Below are positions 24,942 to 33,434 of a stretch of 35,212 nucleotides of DNA, in pieces; position 1 is the first letter of the stretch, and the number at the start of each line of letters is the position of its first letter. Source of the stretch: Gemmatimonadota bacterium (GTDB taxonomy: Bacteria; Gemmatimonadota; Gemmatimonadetes; Gemmatimonadales; Gemmatimonadaceae); assembly GCA_947461225.1 (NCBI GenBank), contig CANHJV010000021.1:1-35212 (forward strand), read 5' to 3'. The notes beneath the pieces were generated by a model. It was not told where the DNA came from, ran no database searches, and saw only the letters and a list, made by a program, of their open reading frames with translations. The position numbers and the translations under genes were made by a program.

Positions 24942-26786
24942 ATGTCGCTCGCTCTCGCCCGCAAATACCGCCCCCGGAACTTCGCGACCGTGGCGGTGCA
25001 GTCACATGTCGCCAACACCCTCAAGGGCGCCATTGCCAGTGGGCGGGTTGCGCACGGATATCTGCTCTGTGGCCCGCGTGGTACCGGCAAGACCACGCTG
25101 GCCCGCGTCTTGGCGATGGCGCTCAACTGTGAGGAGCTGGCCGACGCCCGGCGGGTGAGCGGGACCGCCTCCGCCACCGAGTTCAGCGAGGCGATGGCCG
25201 CCGCCGGCGAACCGTGTGGCCGGTGCACCAGCTGTCAGCGCATCTGGAGCGGGAGTGCATCGCTCGATGTCGTCGAGATCGACGCGGCGTCGAATGGCGG
25301 CGTGGCGGATGCCCGCGAGCTCCGCGAACGCGCCATGTACGCGCCGTCCGGGGATGACCGTTACAAGGTGTACATCGTCGACGAAGCGCACATGTTGTCG
25401 CGTGACGCGTGGAATGCGCTGCTCAAGGTGCTGGAGGAGCCGCCGCCGCGCGTGGTGTTCGTGTTCGCCACCACGGAGGCGCAGAAAGTCCTCCCCACGG
25501 TGATCTCGCGACTGCAGCGGTTCGATCTCAAGCGCATCGGACCGGCCGAAATCCGTGAACGGCTCGCCGCCGTGCTGACGGAGGAAGGCGTGCGGTTCGA
25601 GCCCGAGGCGTTGGGCATGATCGCCGGCGCCGCCGACGGTGGCCTCCGTGACGCGTTGTCGCTCACCGATCAAGTGCTGTCGCTTGGCGAGACGGCCGAG
25701 GTCACGGCGGAGCGCGTGCGCACGGCGCTGGGCCTCGTGCCCGAAGAAGAGTATCTGCTGCTCCTCGACATCATCGCCCAGCGGCGCGCCGTCGACGTGT
25801 TCGGCGCGGTGCAGCGTCAGGCCGACGGCGGCGTGGATCTCATGCTGCTGCTGGCGGGCATCGGTCGTATCCTGCGGGCGCAGCTCACGATTGCGCTCGG
25901 CGGCGTGCCGCCTGAACTGTCGGAGCGCATGCGCCTCGCGCTCCACGACAGAAAGGGACAGCTATCGGCCGGCGACCTGCTGCGCATGCTGCACGCCCTG
26001 CTCGAAATGGAGCCGATGTATCGGCGGAGCGGACAGCCGCAACTATTGCTCGAAACGTTGCTCGTGCGCTTCGCGCTCCTTGATCGGACGGTGGAACTCG
26101 AAGAGGTGATCAAGGGCTTCGGGACCGGCGGCCACGACGACCCGCCGGCGCGACGTGTGGCGCACGAGACGCGCGTCGCCTCGGCGCATGCGATGCCGCC
26201 GTCACCGCCACCGGCCGTGGCCCCGGCGCTCGCGCCGCCGACGCCGAGCGTCGTGGCAACGCCGCGATCGGCCACGCAGCAGGTGGCCGAAGCCGCCGCC
26301 GCCGCGCAGATCGCCGAGCAGCGCCCCGCATCGCGCGCCGCTGCCGCGGCGCCACGGGTGGGCCCGCCGCCCTCGGTTGAGCAGCTCACGGCGCGTTGGG
26401 GCAGTGTGAGCGACGCCATCAAGACGGCCGGACGCGGCATGCTCGCGCAGGCCGTGGCGCGGCTGGTCCCGGCGTCGGTGTCGGCCCACGGCAGCGTCGC
26501 CCTCACCTACGATCCCGCCGACGACACGTTCGCCCGCGCCGCTGACGGGGCCCGTTCCGACATCCTGTCCGCGCTCCAGTCGTGCTTTGACGGCGTCACC
26601 GGGGTAACGGTGGTGTCCTCGGTCAACGCGTCCGCCAGCGCCAACGCCCGGGCCGACGCCCCGCGCGATACCACCAAGCGTCTCACTGCGCACGACGTGC
26701 AACAACAGCGCACCGAACAGCTGTCGTCAAAAGACCCACTGCTCGAAGCCGCCGTGCGCGCGCTCGACCTCGAATTACTCGACTAA
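24942..26786 (+). CDS. dnaX: DNA polymerase III clamp-loader subunit tau/gamma
   Basis: This 614-residue protein has the AAA+ clamp-loader core: ALARKYRPRNFATV at the N-terminus, Walker A GPRGTGKTT (44-52), a four-Cys zinc module (Cys63, Cys92, Cys95, Cys98), Walker B VYIVDEAH (143-150) and the SRC-like box ISRLQRFDLKR. Domain III follows, then an Ala/Pro-rich linker (about 400-475) and a C-terminal region rich in Ala and Asp. It loads the beta clamp and organises the replisome. The first zinc Cys is separated from CxxCxxC by 28 residues, against 8 in E. coli. No A6G-type slippery site is present, so no gamma-producing frameshift is evident. Confidence 0.96.
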   Translation: MSLALARKYRPRNFATVAVQSHVANTLKGAIASGRVAHGYLLCGPRGTGKTTLARVLAMALNCEELADARRVSGTASATEFSEAMAAAGEPCGRCTSCQRIWSGSASLDVVEIDAASNGGVADARELRERAMYAPSGDDRYKVYIVDEAHMLSRDAWNALLKVLEEPPPRVVFVFATTEAQKVLPTVISRLQRFDLKRIGPAEIRERLAAVLTEEGVRFEPEALGMIAGAADGGLRDALSLTDQVLSLGETAEVTAERVRTALGLVPEEEYLLLLDIIAQRRAVDVFGAVQRQADGGVDLMLLLAGIGRILRAQLTIALGGVPPELSERMRLALHDRKGQLSAGDLLRMLHALLEMEPMYRRSGQPQLLLETLLVRFALLDRTVELEEVIKGFGTGGHDDPPARRVAHETRVASAHAMPPSPPPAVAPALAPPTPSVVATPRSATQQVAEAAAAAQIAEQRPASRAAAAAPRVGPPPSVEQLTARWGSVSDAIKTAGRGMLAQAVARLVPASVSAHGSVALTYDPADDTFARAADGARSDILSALQSCFDGVTGVTVVSSVNASASANARADAPRDTTKRLTAHDVQQQRTEQLSSKDPLLEAAVRALDLELLD

Positions 26787-26803
26787 CGACTCAGGGAACA
26801 GTC

Positions 26804-27118
26804 ATGGATTTGTTCAAGATGATGGGCCAGTTCAAGGACATGCAGTCGCGCATGCAGACCATGCAGGATGAGATGTCGCAGCGCACCTTCTCCGCGCTGG
26901 CGGGCGGCGGCATGGTGGCGGCCGATGTGGACGGCAAGATGCAGCTCAAGCGCATCAAGCTCGATCCCACCGTCGTGAACGGCAATGACATCGAGATGCT
27001 CGAGGATCTCATCGTGGTCGCCGTGGCCGAAGCGCAGAAGAAGGCGGCCGAGGCCATGCAGATGGAACTCAGCAAAGTCACCGGCGGCATCGACCTGCCG
27101 TTCAAGCTTCCGTTTTAA
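26804..27118 (+). CDS. ybaB: YbaB/EbfC family nucleoid-associated protein
   Basis: This 104-residue protein has the YbaB pattern: N-terminal helix MDLFKMMGQFKDMQSRMQTM, middle GGGMVAADVDGKMQLKRIKLDP, and C-terminal helix EDLIVVAVAEAQKKAAEAMQ with a short tail. These small dimers bind DNA and are almost always encoded between dnaX and recR, as here. An AGGGAA ribosome binding site precedes the ATG, 17 bases after the dnaX stop. Confidence 0.95.
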   Translation: MDLFKMMGQFKDMQSRMQTMQDEMSQRTFSALAGGGMVAADVDGKMQLKRIKLDPTVVNGNDIEMLEDLIVVAVAEAQKKAAEAMQMELSKVTGGIDLPFKLPF

Positions 27119-27128
27119 TCGGATCCCG

Positions 27129-27719
27129 TTGAGCGTCATCGACGAACTCACGAGCGAGTTGGCGCGGCTCCCCGGCATCGGCCGGAAGACCGCGCTGCGG
27201 CTCACCTATCACCTGCTGCGACAGCCGCACTCGCAGAGCCGGCGGCTAGCCGAGGCGCTCGTGCTGCTCACGGAACGCGTGCGGGCCTGTGACCGGTGCC
27301 ACAACCTCACCGAGTCGCCGCTCTGCGCACTCTGTGCGGACCCGCGGCGCGACCCCACCATCGTCTGTGTGGTGGAGGAAGCCTCCGACATTGCGTCGAT
27401 CGAGCGGGCCGGGGAGTTCCGCGGACTGTACCACGTGCTGGGCGGGCGGCTGTCCCCCCTCGACGGCGTCGGGCCTGACGATCTGGCCATCGGCGACCTC
27501 CTGGCGCGGATCGCCCCCGAGGGTGTCACGGAGGTCATTCTGGCCACCAACCCATCGCTCGAAGGGGAAGCCACCGCCCTGTACGTGCAGCGCCAGTTGT
27601 TGACGCGCGGGGTGCGCATCACCCGGATCGCCCGCGGCCTGCCGGTTGGCGGCGATCTCGAATATGCCGATGGCGTGACGATCGCTCAGGCGTTGTCCGC
27701 CCGCCGCGAGATGCTGTGA
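27129..27719 (+). CDS. recR: Recombination mediator protein RecR
   Basis: This 196-residue RecR has a helix-hairpin-helix (LARLPGIGRKTALRLTYHLL), a zinc finger (Cys54, Cys57, Cys66, Cys69), a Toprim domain (IVCVVEEASDIASIERAGEFRGLYHVLGG) and the Walker-B-like C-terminal part with ARGLPVGGDLEYAD. It works with RecF and RecO in loading RecA at gaps. The start is TTG 27129, ten bases after the ybaB stop; it gives the expected N-terminus, whereas the longer open frame lies within ybaB. Confidence 0.95.
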   Translation: MSVIDELTSELARLPGIGRKTALRLTYHLLRQPHSQSRRLAEALVLLTERVRACDRCHNLTESPLCALCADPRRDPTIVCVVEEASDIASIERAGEFRGLYHVLGGRLSPLDGVGPDDLAIGDLLARIAPEGVTEVILATNPSLEGEATALYVQRQLLTRGVRITRIARGLPVGGDLEYADGVTIAQALSARREML

Positions 27720-27829
27720 GATGGAGCGCGCGCGGTTCGGCGTTACCTTCGGGCACCGCCGCGCGTTGATCATGTGCGGCTTCGTGACACCTGGCTGCTG
27801 ATCCCGATCCCTTCTTCGACCCACCGTTC

Positions 27830-28318
27830 ATGTCAGTCGGCGCCGCCACCTGGTCGTTCACCGAGGACGACTTCGGGGCCATTACCATTACGCTCCAGCG
27901 GTTCCTCTACGACGCCAAGGCGCGGTGCGCCCTGCTCGTAGACCGGAGTGGACAGTTGGTCGCCACGGTCGGCGAGCCACCCAACTTCGACGCGACGGCG
28001 TTCGCCACACTCACGGCCGCGGATTTCAGCGCCAACGATCAGCTCGCGCGGCTCATCGGTGAGAGCGACTTCAATGTCCTGTTCCATCAGGGCGAGAAGG
28101 AGTCGATGTACCTCGCCGATATCGCCCGCCGCGTCATTCTCGTCGTGCTCTTCGACAATCGCACCACGCTGGGCCTGGTCCGGCTGCGCATGAAGGCCGC
28201 CGTTGACGACCTTACGAAGACGTTCGAAGGCGTCTTTTCCCGTGGTGGGTCCGCATCCACGCCGCCGCCAGGGTTCCTGGCTGGCGCCGAGGATGAGATC
28301 GATCGGCTGTTCCAATAA
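27830..28318 (+). CDS. mglB: Roadblock/LC7-domain protein, MglB-like
   Basis: This 162-residue protein has a roadblock fold: an N-terminal helix (DDFGAITITLQRFL), then ARCALLVDRSGQLVATVGE, a central helix (ATLTAADFSANDQLARLIGE), FNVLFHQGEKESMYLADIARRVILVVLFDNRTTLGLVRLRM and a C-terminal tail ending EDEIDRLFQ. In Myxococcus and Thermus, MglB is the GTPase-activating partner of MglA and sets cell polarity. The gene lies 13 bases before the MglA-like gene, which supports the assignment. The 110-base gap upstream contains TTACCTT, a possible -10 region. No surface-motility genes are seen nearby, so the process it controls here is unknown. Confidence 0.85.
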   Translation: MSVGAATWSFTEDDFGAITITLQRFLYDAKARCALLVDRSGQLVATVGEPPNFDATAFATLTAADFSANDQLARLIGESDFNVLFHQGEKESMYLADIARRVILVVLFDNRTTLGLVRLRMKAAVDDLTKTFEGVFSRGGSASTPPPGFLAGAEDEIDRLFQ

Positions 28319-28331
28319 GGGGCCGTAATCG

Positions 28332-29009
28332 ATGTCGATGATCAACTATGCGTCCCGCGAGATCAACTGCAAGATCGTGTTCTACGGTCCGGGGCTGGGT
28401 GGCAAGACGACCAATCTGGAGTACGTGTATGGCAAGGTCTCTCCGAACACCCGGGGGAAGCTGATCTCGCTGGCCACGGAAACCGAACGCACCCTGTTTT
28501 TCGATTTCCTGCCGGTCGATCTGGGGACGATTCGCGGTTTCCGCACACGATTCCATTTGTACACCGTGCCCGGTCAGGTCTACTACAATGCGAGCCGCAA
28601 GCTCATCTTGAAGGGCGTGGATGGCGTCGTGTTCGTGGCCGACTCGCAAGTGGAGCGCGCCGAGGCCAACCTCGAGTCCATGCAGAACCTGTATGACAAC
28701 ATGGCGGCGTACGGGTACGATCTCACGCGCATGCCGTTTGTCATTCAGTACAACAAGCGCGATCTGCCCAATGCGGCGCCGCTCGCGGAGTTGCAGTCCA
28801 TGCTCAATCCGGGATGGGAAGTGACCGACCCCACGCGCATGCGCGCGCTGGCGGATCCCTTCAAGCCCGGCGAACTTTTGGTCAGCCAGTTGCCCACCGG
28901 CGAGTGGGTGGAGCGCGTCCCAACGTTTGAAGCTGTCGCTGTCACCGGCGACGGTGTGTTCGACACACTGAAAGCCGTTTCCAAGCTGGTCCTCAAAACG
29001 CTCGCATAA
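28332..29009 (+). CDS. mglA: MglA-like Ras-superfamily GTPase with about 30 extra residues
   Basis: This 225-residue GTPase is closely similar by eye to Myxococcus Mgl[27 protein letters not shown] (P-loop, residues 19-27), [32 protein letters not shown] (with Thr78 where other Ras proteins have Asp, the MglA hallmark), [15 protein letters not shown] (141-146) and [18 protein letters not shown]. Compared with 195-residue MglA there are about 30 additional residues between NKRDLP and the C-terminal nucleotide-binding loop, around residues 160-192, including [20 protein letters not shown]. It is expected to cycle between GTP- and GDP-bound states under control of the adjacent MglB-like protein. 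An aagggg ribosome binding site precedes the ATG. Confidence 0.93.
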   Translation: MSMINYASREINCKIVFYGPGLGGKTTNLEYVYGKVSPNTRGKLISLATETERTLFFDFLPVDLGTIRGFRTRFHLYTVPGQVYYNASRKLILKGVDGVVFVADSQVERAEANLESMQNLYDNMAAYGYDLTRMPFVIQYNKRDLPNAAPLAELQSMLNPGWEVTDPTRMRALADPFKPGELLVSQLPTGEWVERVPTFEAVAVTGDGVFDTLKAVSKLVLKTLA

Positions 29010-29054
29010 CCGCGCGCGCGGCGGGCACCGGTCCTCCCGCCTCTCGATACTCCC

Positions 29055-29729
29055 GTGAACCTTCCGAACGCAATCACGCTGGGCCGCATTGCCCTGACGC
29101 CGCTGATTGCGTGGTTGCCGTTCACCACGTCGTGGACCGCGCGCCTCATCGCCTTTCTGCTCTTTACGATCGCCGCCCTCACCGACTACTGGGACGGCCA
29201 TCTCGCCCGGTCGCGCAATCTCGTCACCGACCTCGGCCGCCTGCTCGATCCGCTGGCCGACAAACTGCTGCTGGTGGCCACGCTGATCCCGATGTACTGG
29301 CTGCAGAAGCACTACACGCTGCTGGTGCCCGATGGCACGATGCCACAGCCCACGCCGCTGCTCTTTCAGACGCCGTTCGGTGCCGTGTCCCTACCGCTCT
29401 GGATCGTGCTGGTCGTGCTCGGCCGCGAAGCGTTCATGACCGTGTTCCGTCAGGTGGCGGCGCGCCGCGGACTCGTGATCGCCGCCATCGGCCCGGCCAA
29501 ATGGAAGACCACCTTCCAAAGTGTGTGGCAGGGTGCGGCGTATTGCTGGTTCTTCGCGGCCACGCTGGCCGCCCGACAGGGATGGGAGAGCGACGGCGCC
29601 TGGAAGGCGTTCGCCTACGTCAATGGCGTCGTCGGCGTGACCAGCATGGTCGCCGCCGTCATCCTCACCATGTGGAGCCTCTGGCTCTACCTGCGCCGCT
29701 ACGGCAAGCAGGTCGCCCGGCTGGCCTGA
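29055..29729 (+). CDS. pgsA: CDP-alcohol phosphatidyltransferase, PgsA-like
   Basis: This 224-residue membrane protein has the full CDP-alcohol phosphotransferase motif between residues 44 and 69: D44, D47-G48, A51-R52, G61, D65 and D69. The N-terminal NLPNAITLGRIALTPLIAW is typical of PgsA, which joins glycerol-3-phosphate to CDP-diacylglycerol for phosphatidylglycerol synthesis in the inner membrane. A hydrophilic loop (residues about 88-110) and several hydrophobic helices follow. The start is GTG 29055. pgsA next to cinA is a frequent arrangement in bacteria. Confidence 0.9.
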   Translation: MNLPNAITLGRIALTPLIAWLPFTTSWTARLIAFLLFTIAALTDYWDGHLARSRNLVTDLGRLLDPLADKLLLVATLIPMYWLQKHYTLLVPDGTMPQPTPLLFQTPFGAVSLPLWIVLVVLGREAFMTVFRQVAARRGLVIAAIGPAKWKTTFQSVWQGAAYCWFFAATLAARQGWESDGAWKAFAYVNGVVGVTSMVAAVILTMWSLWLYLRRYGKQVARLA

Positions 29730-29749
29730 GAGGCCGTTGTCGTTCATGG

Positions 29750-29755
29750 TACTTT
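29750..29755 (+). promoter_or_regulatory. Candidate -10 box for leaderless cinA mRNA
   Basis: TACTTT lies 6 bases before the cinA ATG, the same spacing as TAGATT before dnaX, and no purine-rich ribosome binding site intervenes (the spacer is pyrimidine-rich). CTGAGA at 29726-29731 is a four-of-six match to TTGACA with an 18-base spacer. Confidence 0.3.
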
Positions 29756-29761
29756 TCCTCC

Positions 29762-31042
29762 ATGAACATCGAAATCGTCACGATCGGCGACGAGCTCCTC
29801 CTCGGCTTCACGATCGACACGAACGCCGCGCATCTCGCGCGTGAATTGGCCGCCCTTGGGCTCCGCATCGTGCGCCGCGCCACCTGCGGCGATGACGCTA
29901 CCGCGATCGCCACCGCCGTGCGCGAGGCCCTCGAACGCACCGGCGCCGTGATTACCACCGGCGGACTCGGCCCCACCGCCGACGACATGACCAAGCCCGC
30001 CATCGCGTCGATCTTCGGACGCGGTATGGTGCTCGACCCCGATATCCTCGCCGCCCTCGAAGCACGGTGGCTCAAGCGCTTCGGCCACGAGCTCCCGGCC
30101 AGCAATCGCCAGCAGGCCATGGTGCCCGAGTCATGCACCATCCTGAATAATCGCCATGGCTCCGCACCGGGCATCTGGCTGGAAGACGCCCAGCAGCGGT
30201 GGGTGGCCATGCTCCCCGGCGTGCCCCGCGAAATGCGCGGCATGCTGGCCGACACCGTGATCCCGCACTTGCGCGACCGGCTGCCGGTGGGTGGCCCGGT
30301 CATTCGGGCGCGCACGCTGCGCACCGCCAACATTGCCGAGTCGGCGCTGGCCGATAAGCTCGGTGACCTGGCCCGCGGCGTGCACGGGCTGTCGCTGGCC
30401 TACCTCCCCGGAAACGACGGCGTCGATCTGCGGCTCACGTCGTACACCCTGCCGGCCCGCGAAACCGAAGCCAAGCTCAGCGAGGCCGCGCTGCTGGTGC
30501 GCGAAAAAGTGGGCCGATTCATCTATGGGGAAGGCGACGATGACCTCGCCGCACTCATGTTGGCCGAGTGCGCGGTGCGCGGCGCCACGCTGGCCGTGGC
30601 CGAAAGCTGCACCGGCGGCATGCTGGGCATGCGCCTCACCGCCGTGCCGGGCTCCAGCCGGGTCGTACAGGGCGGAACGATCGCCTATGCCAATGAGGTC
30701 AAGGTCCGCGAACTCGGGGTCGCACAGGGCGATCTGGACGCGCATGGTGCCGTGAGTGAACCGGTGGCGCGCGCGATGGCCACCGGGGCCCGACTCCGCT
30801 TCGGCACCAATATCGGCATCGGCATCACCGGAATCGCCGGCCCCGACGGCGGCACTCCCGAGAAGCCGGTGGGTACCGTCTGGGTGGCGGTCGATCTCGA
30901 TGGGGAGGTCCACGCCGTGCGTGCCATCCTGCCGGGCGACCGCTCGGAAATCCGGTATCGTGCGGCCCAGTTGGCGCTCGATCGTCTGCGTCGCGTGTTT
31001 GAACGCGATCCGGATACCGTCGGATGGACCGCTCGGGGCTGA
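29762..31042 (+). CDS. cinA: CinA family protein (NMN deamidase / ADP-ribose pyrophosphatase type)
   Basis: This 426-residue protein has the complete two-domain CinA layout: an N-terminal MoCF-like domain (IVTIGDELLLGFTIDTNAAHLA, ITTGGLGPTADDMT, MLPGVPREM) and a C-terminal amidohydrolase domain with AVAESCTGGMLGMRLTAVPGSS, GGTIAYANEVK and GITGIAGPDGGTPEKPVGTVWVA. The C-domain deamidates nicotinamide mononucleotide in pyridine-nucleotide recycling; the N-domain of some members hydrolyses ADP-ribose. The start is ATG 29762; an open frame continues upstream inside pgsA but is not coding. The gap to pgsA is 32 bases. Confidence 0.94.
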   Translation: MNIEIVTIGDELLLGFTIDTNAAHLARELAALGLRIVRRATCGDDATAIATAVREALERTGAVITTGGLGPTADDMTKPAIASIFGRGMVLDPDILAALEARWLKRFGHELPASNRQQAMVPESCTILNNRHGSAPGIWLEDAQQRWVAMLPGVPREMRGMLADTVIPHLRDRLPVGGPVIRARTLRTANIAESALADKLGDLARGVHGLSLAYLPGNDGVDLRLTSYTLPARETEAKLSEAALLVREKVGRFIYGEGDDDLAALMLAECAVRGATLAVAESCTGGMLGMRLTAVPGSSRVVQGGTIAYANEVKVRELGVAQGDLDAHGAVSEPVARAMATGARLRFGTNIGIGITGIAGPDGGTPEKPVGTVWVAVDLDGEVHAVRAILPGDRSEIRYRAAQLALDRLRRVFERDPDTVGWTARG

Positions 31043-31128
31043 CGCCCGCGACCTTCTGTCCTTTTCTTTGAAGCACGCAGTGACGCACCGCAGGCAAACT
31101 TTACGTTGACGACTCTCGTACGCACATC

Positions 31129-31683
31129 ATGACCGACCCGATGTCTGACGCTCCGGTGGACAACATGGATCCGATGGAAACGCAGGAAACCGCCACGGTG
31201 CAGCCGCCGATCGAAGACGGCGACGATCTGCAGCAGGCGCAGCGCGAGCTCGAATCGCAGAAGGACAAGTATCTGCGACTCGCCGCCGAGTACGACAACT
31301 TCCGCCGTCGCGCCGTGAAGGAGCGGCAGGAGGCCGGCTGGCGTGCACAGGGCGAACTCGTGCGCGGCCTGCTCGATGGCCTCGACGACATTACGCGCTT
31401 CGCCGCCGTCGATCCCAATACGGTCGATGCCAAGTCCGTGATCGACGGCATGCAGCTCGTGGAGAAGAAGCTCTTCAAGTCGCTCTCCGGGCACGGCTTC
31501 GAAGTCATCGACCCAACGGGTCACCCCTTCGATCCCGCCAAGCACGAGGCGGTCAGCACCGCGCCGGCAATGCAGCCCGACGAAGACGGGGTCGTCGCGG
31601 TCTGCTTCCAGGTGGGCTACGTCATCAATGGCCACGTACTCCGTCCGGCGCGCGTGGTGGTAAAGCAGTGGACCGGCGCCTGA
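31129..31683 (+). CDS. grpE: GrpE nucleotide-exchange factor
   Basis: This 184-residue protein has an acidic, disordered N-terminus, the long GrpE dimerisation helix (QQAQRELESQKDKYLRLAAE), the signature YDNFRRRAVKERQEA, and the C-terminal beta domain (GFEVIDPTGHPFDPAKHEAV ... VCFQVGYVINGHVLRPARVVV). It exchanges ADP for ATP on DnaK in the heat-shock chaperone cycle. dnaJ follows after 13 bases, but no dnaK or hrcA is present here. No CIRCE element was found in the 86-base upstream gap. Confidence 0.96.
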   Translation: MTDPMSDAPVDNMDPMETQETATVQPPIEDGDDLQQAQRELESQKDKYLRLAAEYDNFRRRAVKERQEAGWRAQGELVRGLLDGLDDITRFAAVDPNTVDAKSVIDGMQLVEKKLFKSLSGHGFEVIDPTGHPFDPAKHEAVSTAPAMQPDEDGVVAVCFQVGYVINGHVLRPARVVVKQWTGA

Positions 31684-31696
31684 GGGCGCGTTAAGC

Positions 31697-32839
31697 ATGG
31701 CCAACGCGAAGGACTTCTACCAAGTGCTCGGGGTCTCGTCCACGGCGACCGCCGACGAGATCAAGAAGCAGTACCGTCGACTGGCGAAGCAGCATCATCC
31801 CGACGCGAATCAGAACGATCCCAAGGCGGCCGAACGCTTCAAGGAAATCTCCGAGGCGCACAACGTCCTCGGCGATCCGGACAAGCGGAAGGAATACGAC
31901 GAGATGCGTCGTCTGGGGGCCTTCGGCGGGATGAGTGGCTTCGGTGGGGCACGGCCCTCATCGCGTCCCGGTGCGTCGGGTACGGCGCGGCCGGGTCAGC
32001 CGGGGGCGGGCACGTTCAATGACTTCGACGTCGGTGGCATCGGTGGACTCGGCGATCTGTTCTCGTCGATGTTCGGCGGCGCGGCCGGTGCCGGGCGTCA
32101 GCGCGCGCGAGGACCGGAACGTGGTCAGTCGATCGAGCAGTCGGTGGAAGTACCGTTTCGCGTGGCGGCGGTCGGCGGCAAGGTGCCCGTGGACATCGAA
32201 GTGAACGAAGAGTGCGCCACCTGCCATGGCAATGGTGCAGCGCCCGGCGCCCAGTTGCGCCCGTGCGGCGAATGCAGCGGTCGCGGCGTGATCTCGTTCG
32301 GCCAGGGTAGCTTTGCGGTGAATCGTCCATGTCCGGTCTGCGCCGGTCGCGGCAGCGTGCCCACGGAACGTTGTACCACCTGTCGTGGTACCGGAGACAC
32401 GCGCGTGTCGCGTAAAGTGCTCATTGCCGTGCCCTCCGGTGCGGAGACGGGCGCCAAAGTGCGGCTGAAAGGGCAGGGTGGCAAAGGCGCCGCCGGCGGT
32501 CAGGCGGGCGACCTCGTGATCACCTTCACCGTGACCTCGGATCGCTTCTACAAACGCGAAGGACTCGACGTGGTCGCCACGGTGCCGATCAACATCGCCC
32601 AGGCCACGCTCGGCTCGCGTATCAGCGTGAAGACGCTCGACGAAAAGAAAGTCGCGATTCGCATCCCCGCCGGCACTTCGGCGGGCAAGCGCTTCAAGAT
32701 CACCGGGCAGGGTATCGAGAAAGACGGTAAGAAGGGGGACCTGCTGGTCGAGGTCACCATCACCGTTCCCGAAACGCTGACCGAAGCACAGGAGAAAGCG
32801 ATGCGCGAATTTGCCGAAGCCGGTGGGATGAAGTTCTGA
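31697..32839 (+). CDS. dnaJ: DnaJ (Hsp40) co-chaperone
   Basis: This is a 380-residue class A J-protein with a J domain carrying HPD at 34-36, a Gly/Ser-rich linker (about 74-140), four CxxCxGxG zinc repeats (starting at residues 173, 190, 212 and 226) and C-terminal substrate-binding domains (VRLKGQGGKG, DLVITFTVTSDRFYKREGLDV). It delivers unfolded clients to DnaK and stimulates its ATPase. The ATG at 31697 follows grpE by 13 bases, so the two are surely one transcript; the stop overlaps the next gene as TGATG. Confidence 0.97.
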   Translation: MANAKDFYQVLGVSSTATADEIKKQYRRLAKQHHPDANQNDPKAAERFKEISEAHNVLGDPDKRKEYDEMRRLGAFGGMSGFGGARPSSRPGASGTARPGQPGAGTFNDFDVGGIGGLGDLFSSMFGGAAGAGRQRARGPERGQSIEQSVEVPFRVAAVGGKVPVDIEVNEECATCHGNGAAPGAQLRPCGECSGRGVISFGQGSFAVNRPCPVCAGRGSVPTERCTTCRGTGDTRVSRKVLIAVPSGAETGAKVRLKGQGGKGAAGGQAGDLVITFTVTSDRFYKREGLDVVATVPINIAQATLGSRISVKTLDEKKVAIRIPAGTSAGKRFKITGQGIEKDGKKGDLLVEVTITVPETLTEAQEKAMREFAEAGGMKF

Positions 32840-33387
32840 TGTATCGCCCGCGCAGGGTCGCTTCGGCGATGGCGTTCGCGGCCTGCACGAGCGCATCCGC
32901 GCTCGTGGCGCGGGTGGCCCAGGCGCAGGTCACGCCCGCCCCCGCCGGTGCAACGGCCCCGGCCACGCCCAGCACACCGGACATGCGCTGGCGCGTGGGG
33001 CAGTGCATGGGCGGCATCAACTACGGAGCACCGCTCAAGTGGGCGCTCTCGTACGGTGGGGGCATGGTGTACGAAGGTGATCGGATCGACCTCTGCGCGC
33101 TCGCCGTCGCGAAGGTCGGTCTCGGTGGCGCGGGCGCGTCGATTGGACTTGCCAAGTCGTATGGATCGTTGGGCACGGGCAGCGCCATCACCGGTGGCAT
33201 CATCCGCACCTTTGGCGATCCCCTCAATGCCACGGCGCGTCGCACCTACGTGGGCGGAGCCGTGCATCTGTGGCCGTTGCTCGTCCTCGGTGGCGAGATC
33301 GGCTACTACGTGCGCCTCGGTGACGACGCGGGCGCCTCGTCACATGGCAAGAAGGTGGTCACCTGGTCGGCCGGCTTCGGCTTCTAA
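32839..33387 (+). CDS. Small exported protein of unknown function
   Basis: This 182-residue protein begins with a signal-peptide-like segment (MYRPRRVASAMAFAACTSASALVARVAQAQ, cleavage near AQA-Q), then an Ala/Pro/Thr linker. The mature domain is rich in Gly and beta-strand-like alternation (GGINYGAPLKWALSYGGGM, GAGASIGLAKSYGSLG, VHLWPLLVLGGEIGYYVRLG) and ends in a terminal Phe (SAGFGF), as many outer-membrane beta-barrel proteins do. No family was recognised. The ATG overlaps the dnaJ stop as TGATG, so it is translationally coupled to the chaperone genes; why is unclear. Two Cys residues, in GQCMGG and LCALAV, could form a disulphide. Confidence 0.75.
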   Translation: MYRPRRVASAMAFAACTSASALVARVAQAQVTPAPAGATAPATPSTPDMRWRVGQCMGGINYGAPLKWALSYGGGMVYEGDRIDLCALAVAKVGLGGAGASIGLAKSYGSLGTGSAITGGIIRTFGDPLNATARRTYVGGAVHLWPLLVLGGEIGYYVRLGDDAGASSHGKKVVTWSAGFGF

Positions 33388-33434
33388 GGGCGCCCCGCTC
33401 GCGGAGTCGTGCGCGCTGAAGTAGGTTCGCGCGC

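Noticed and set aside
26300-26790. Programmed frameshift in dnaX
   Set aside because: No A6G-type slippery heptamer followed by a stem; only an isolated caaaag is present.
31043-31128. Search for a CIRCE or sigma32-type heat-shock element before grpE
   Set aside because: No TTAGCACTC/GAGTGCTAA inverted repeat and no convincing CTTGAA/CCCCAT pair at proper spacing.
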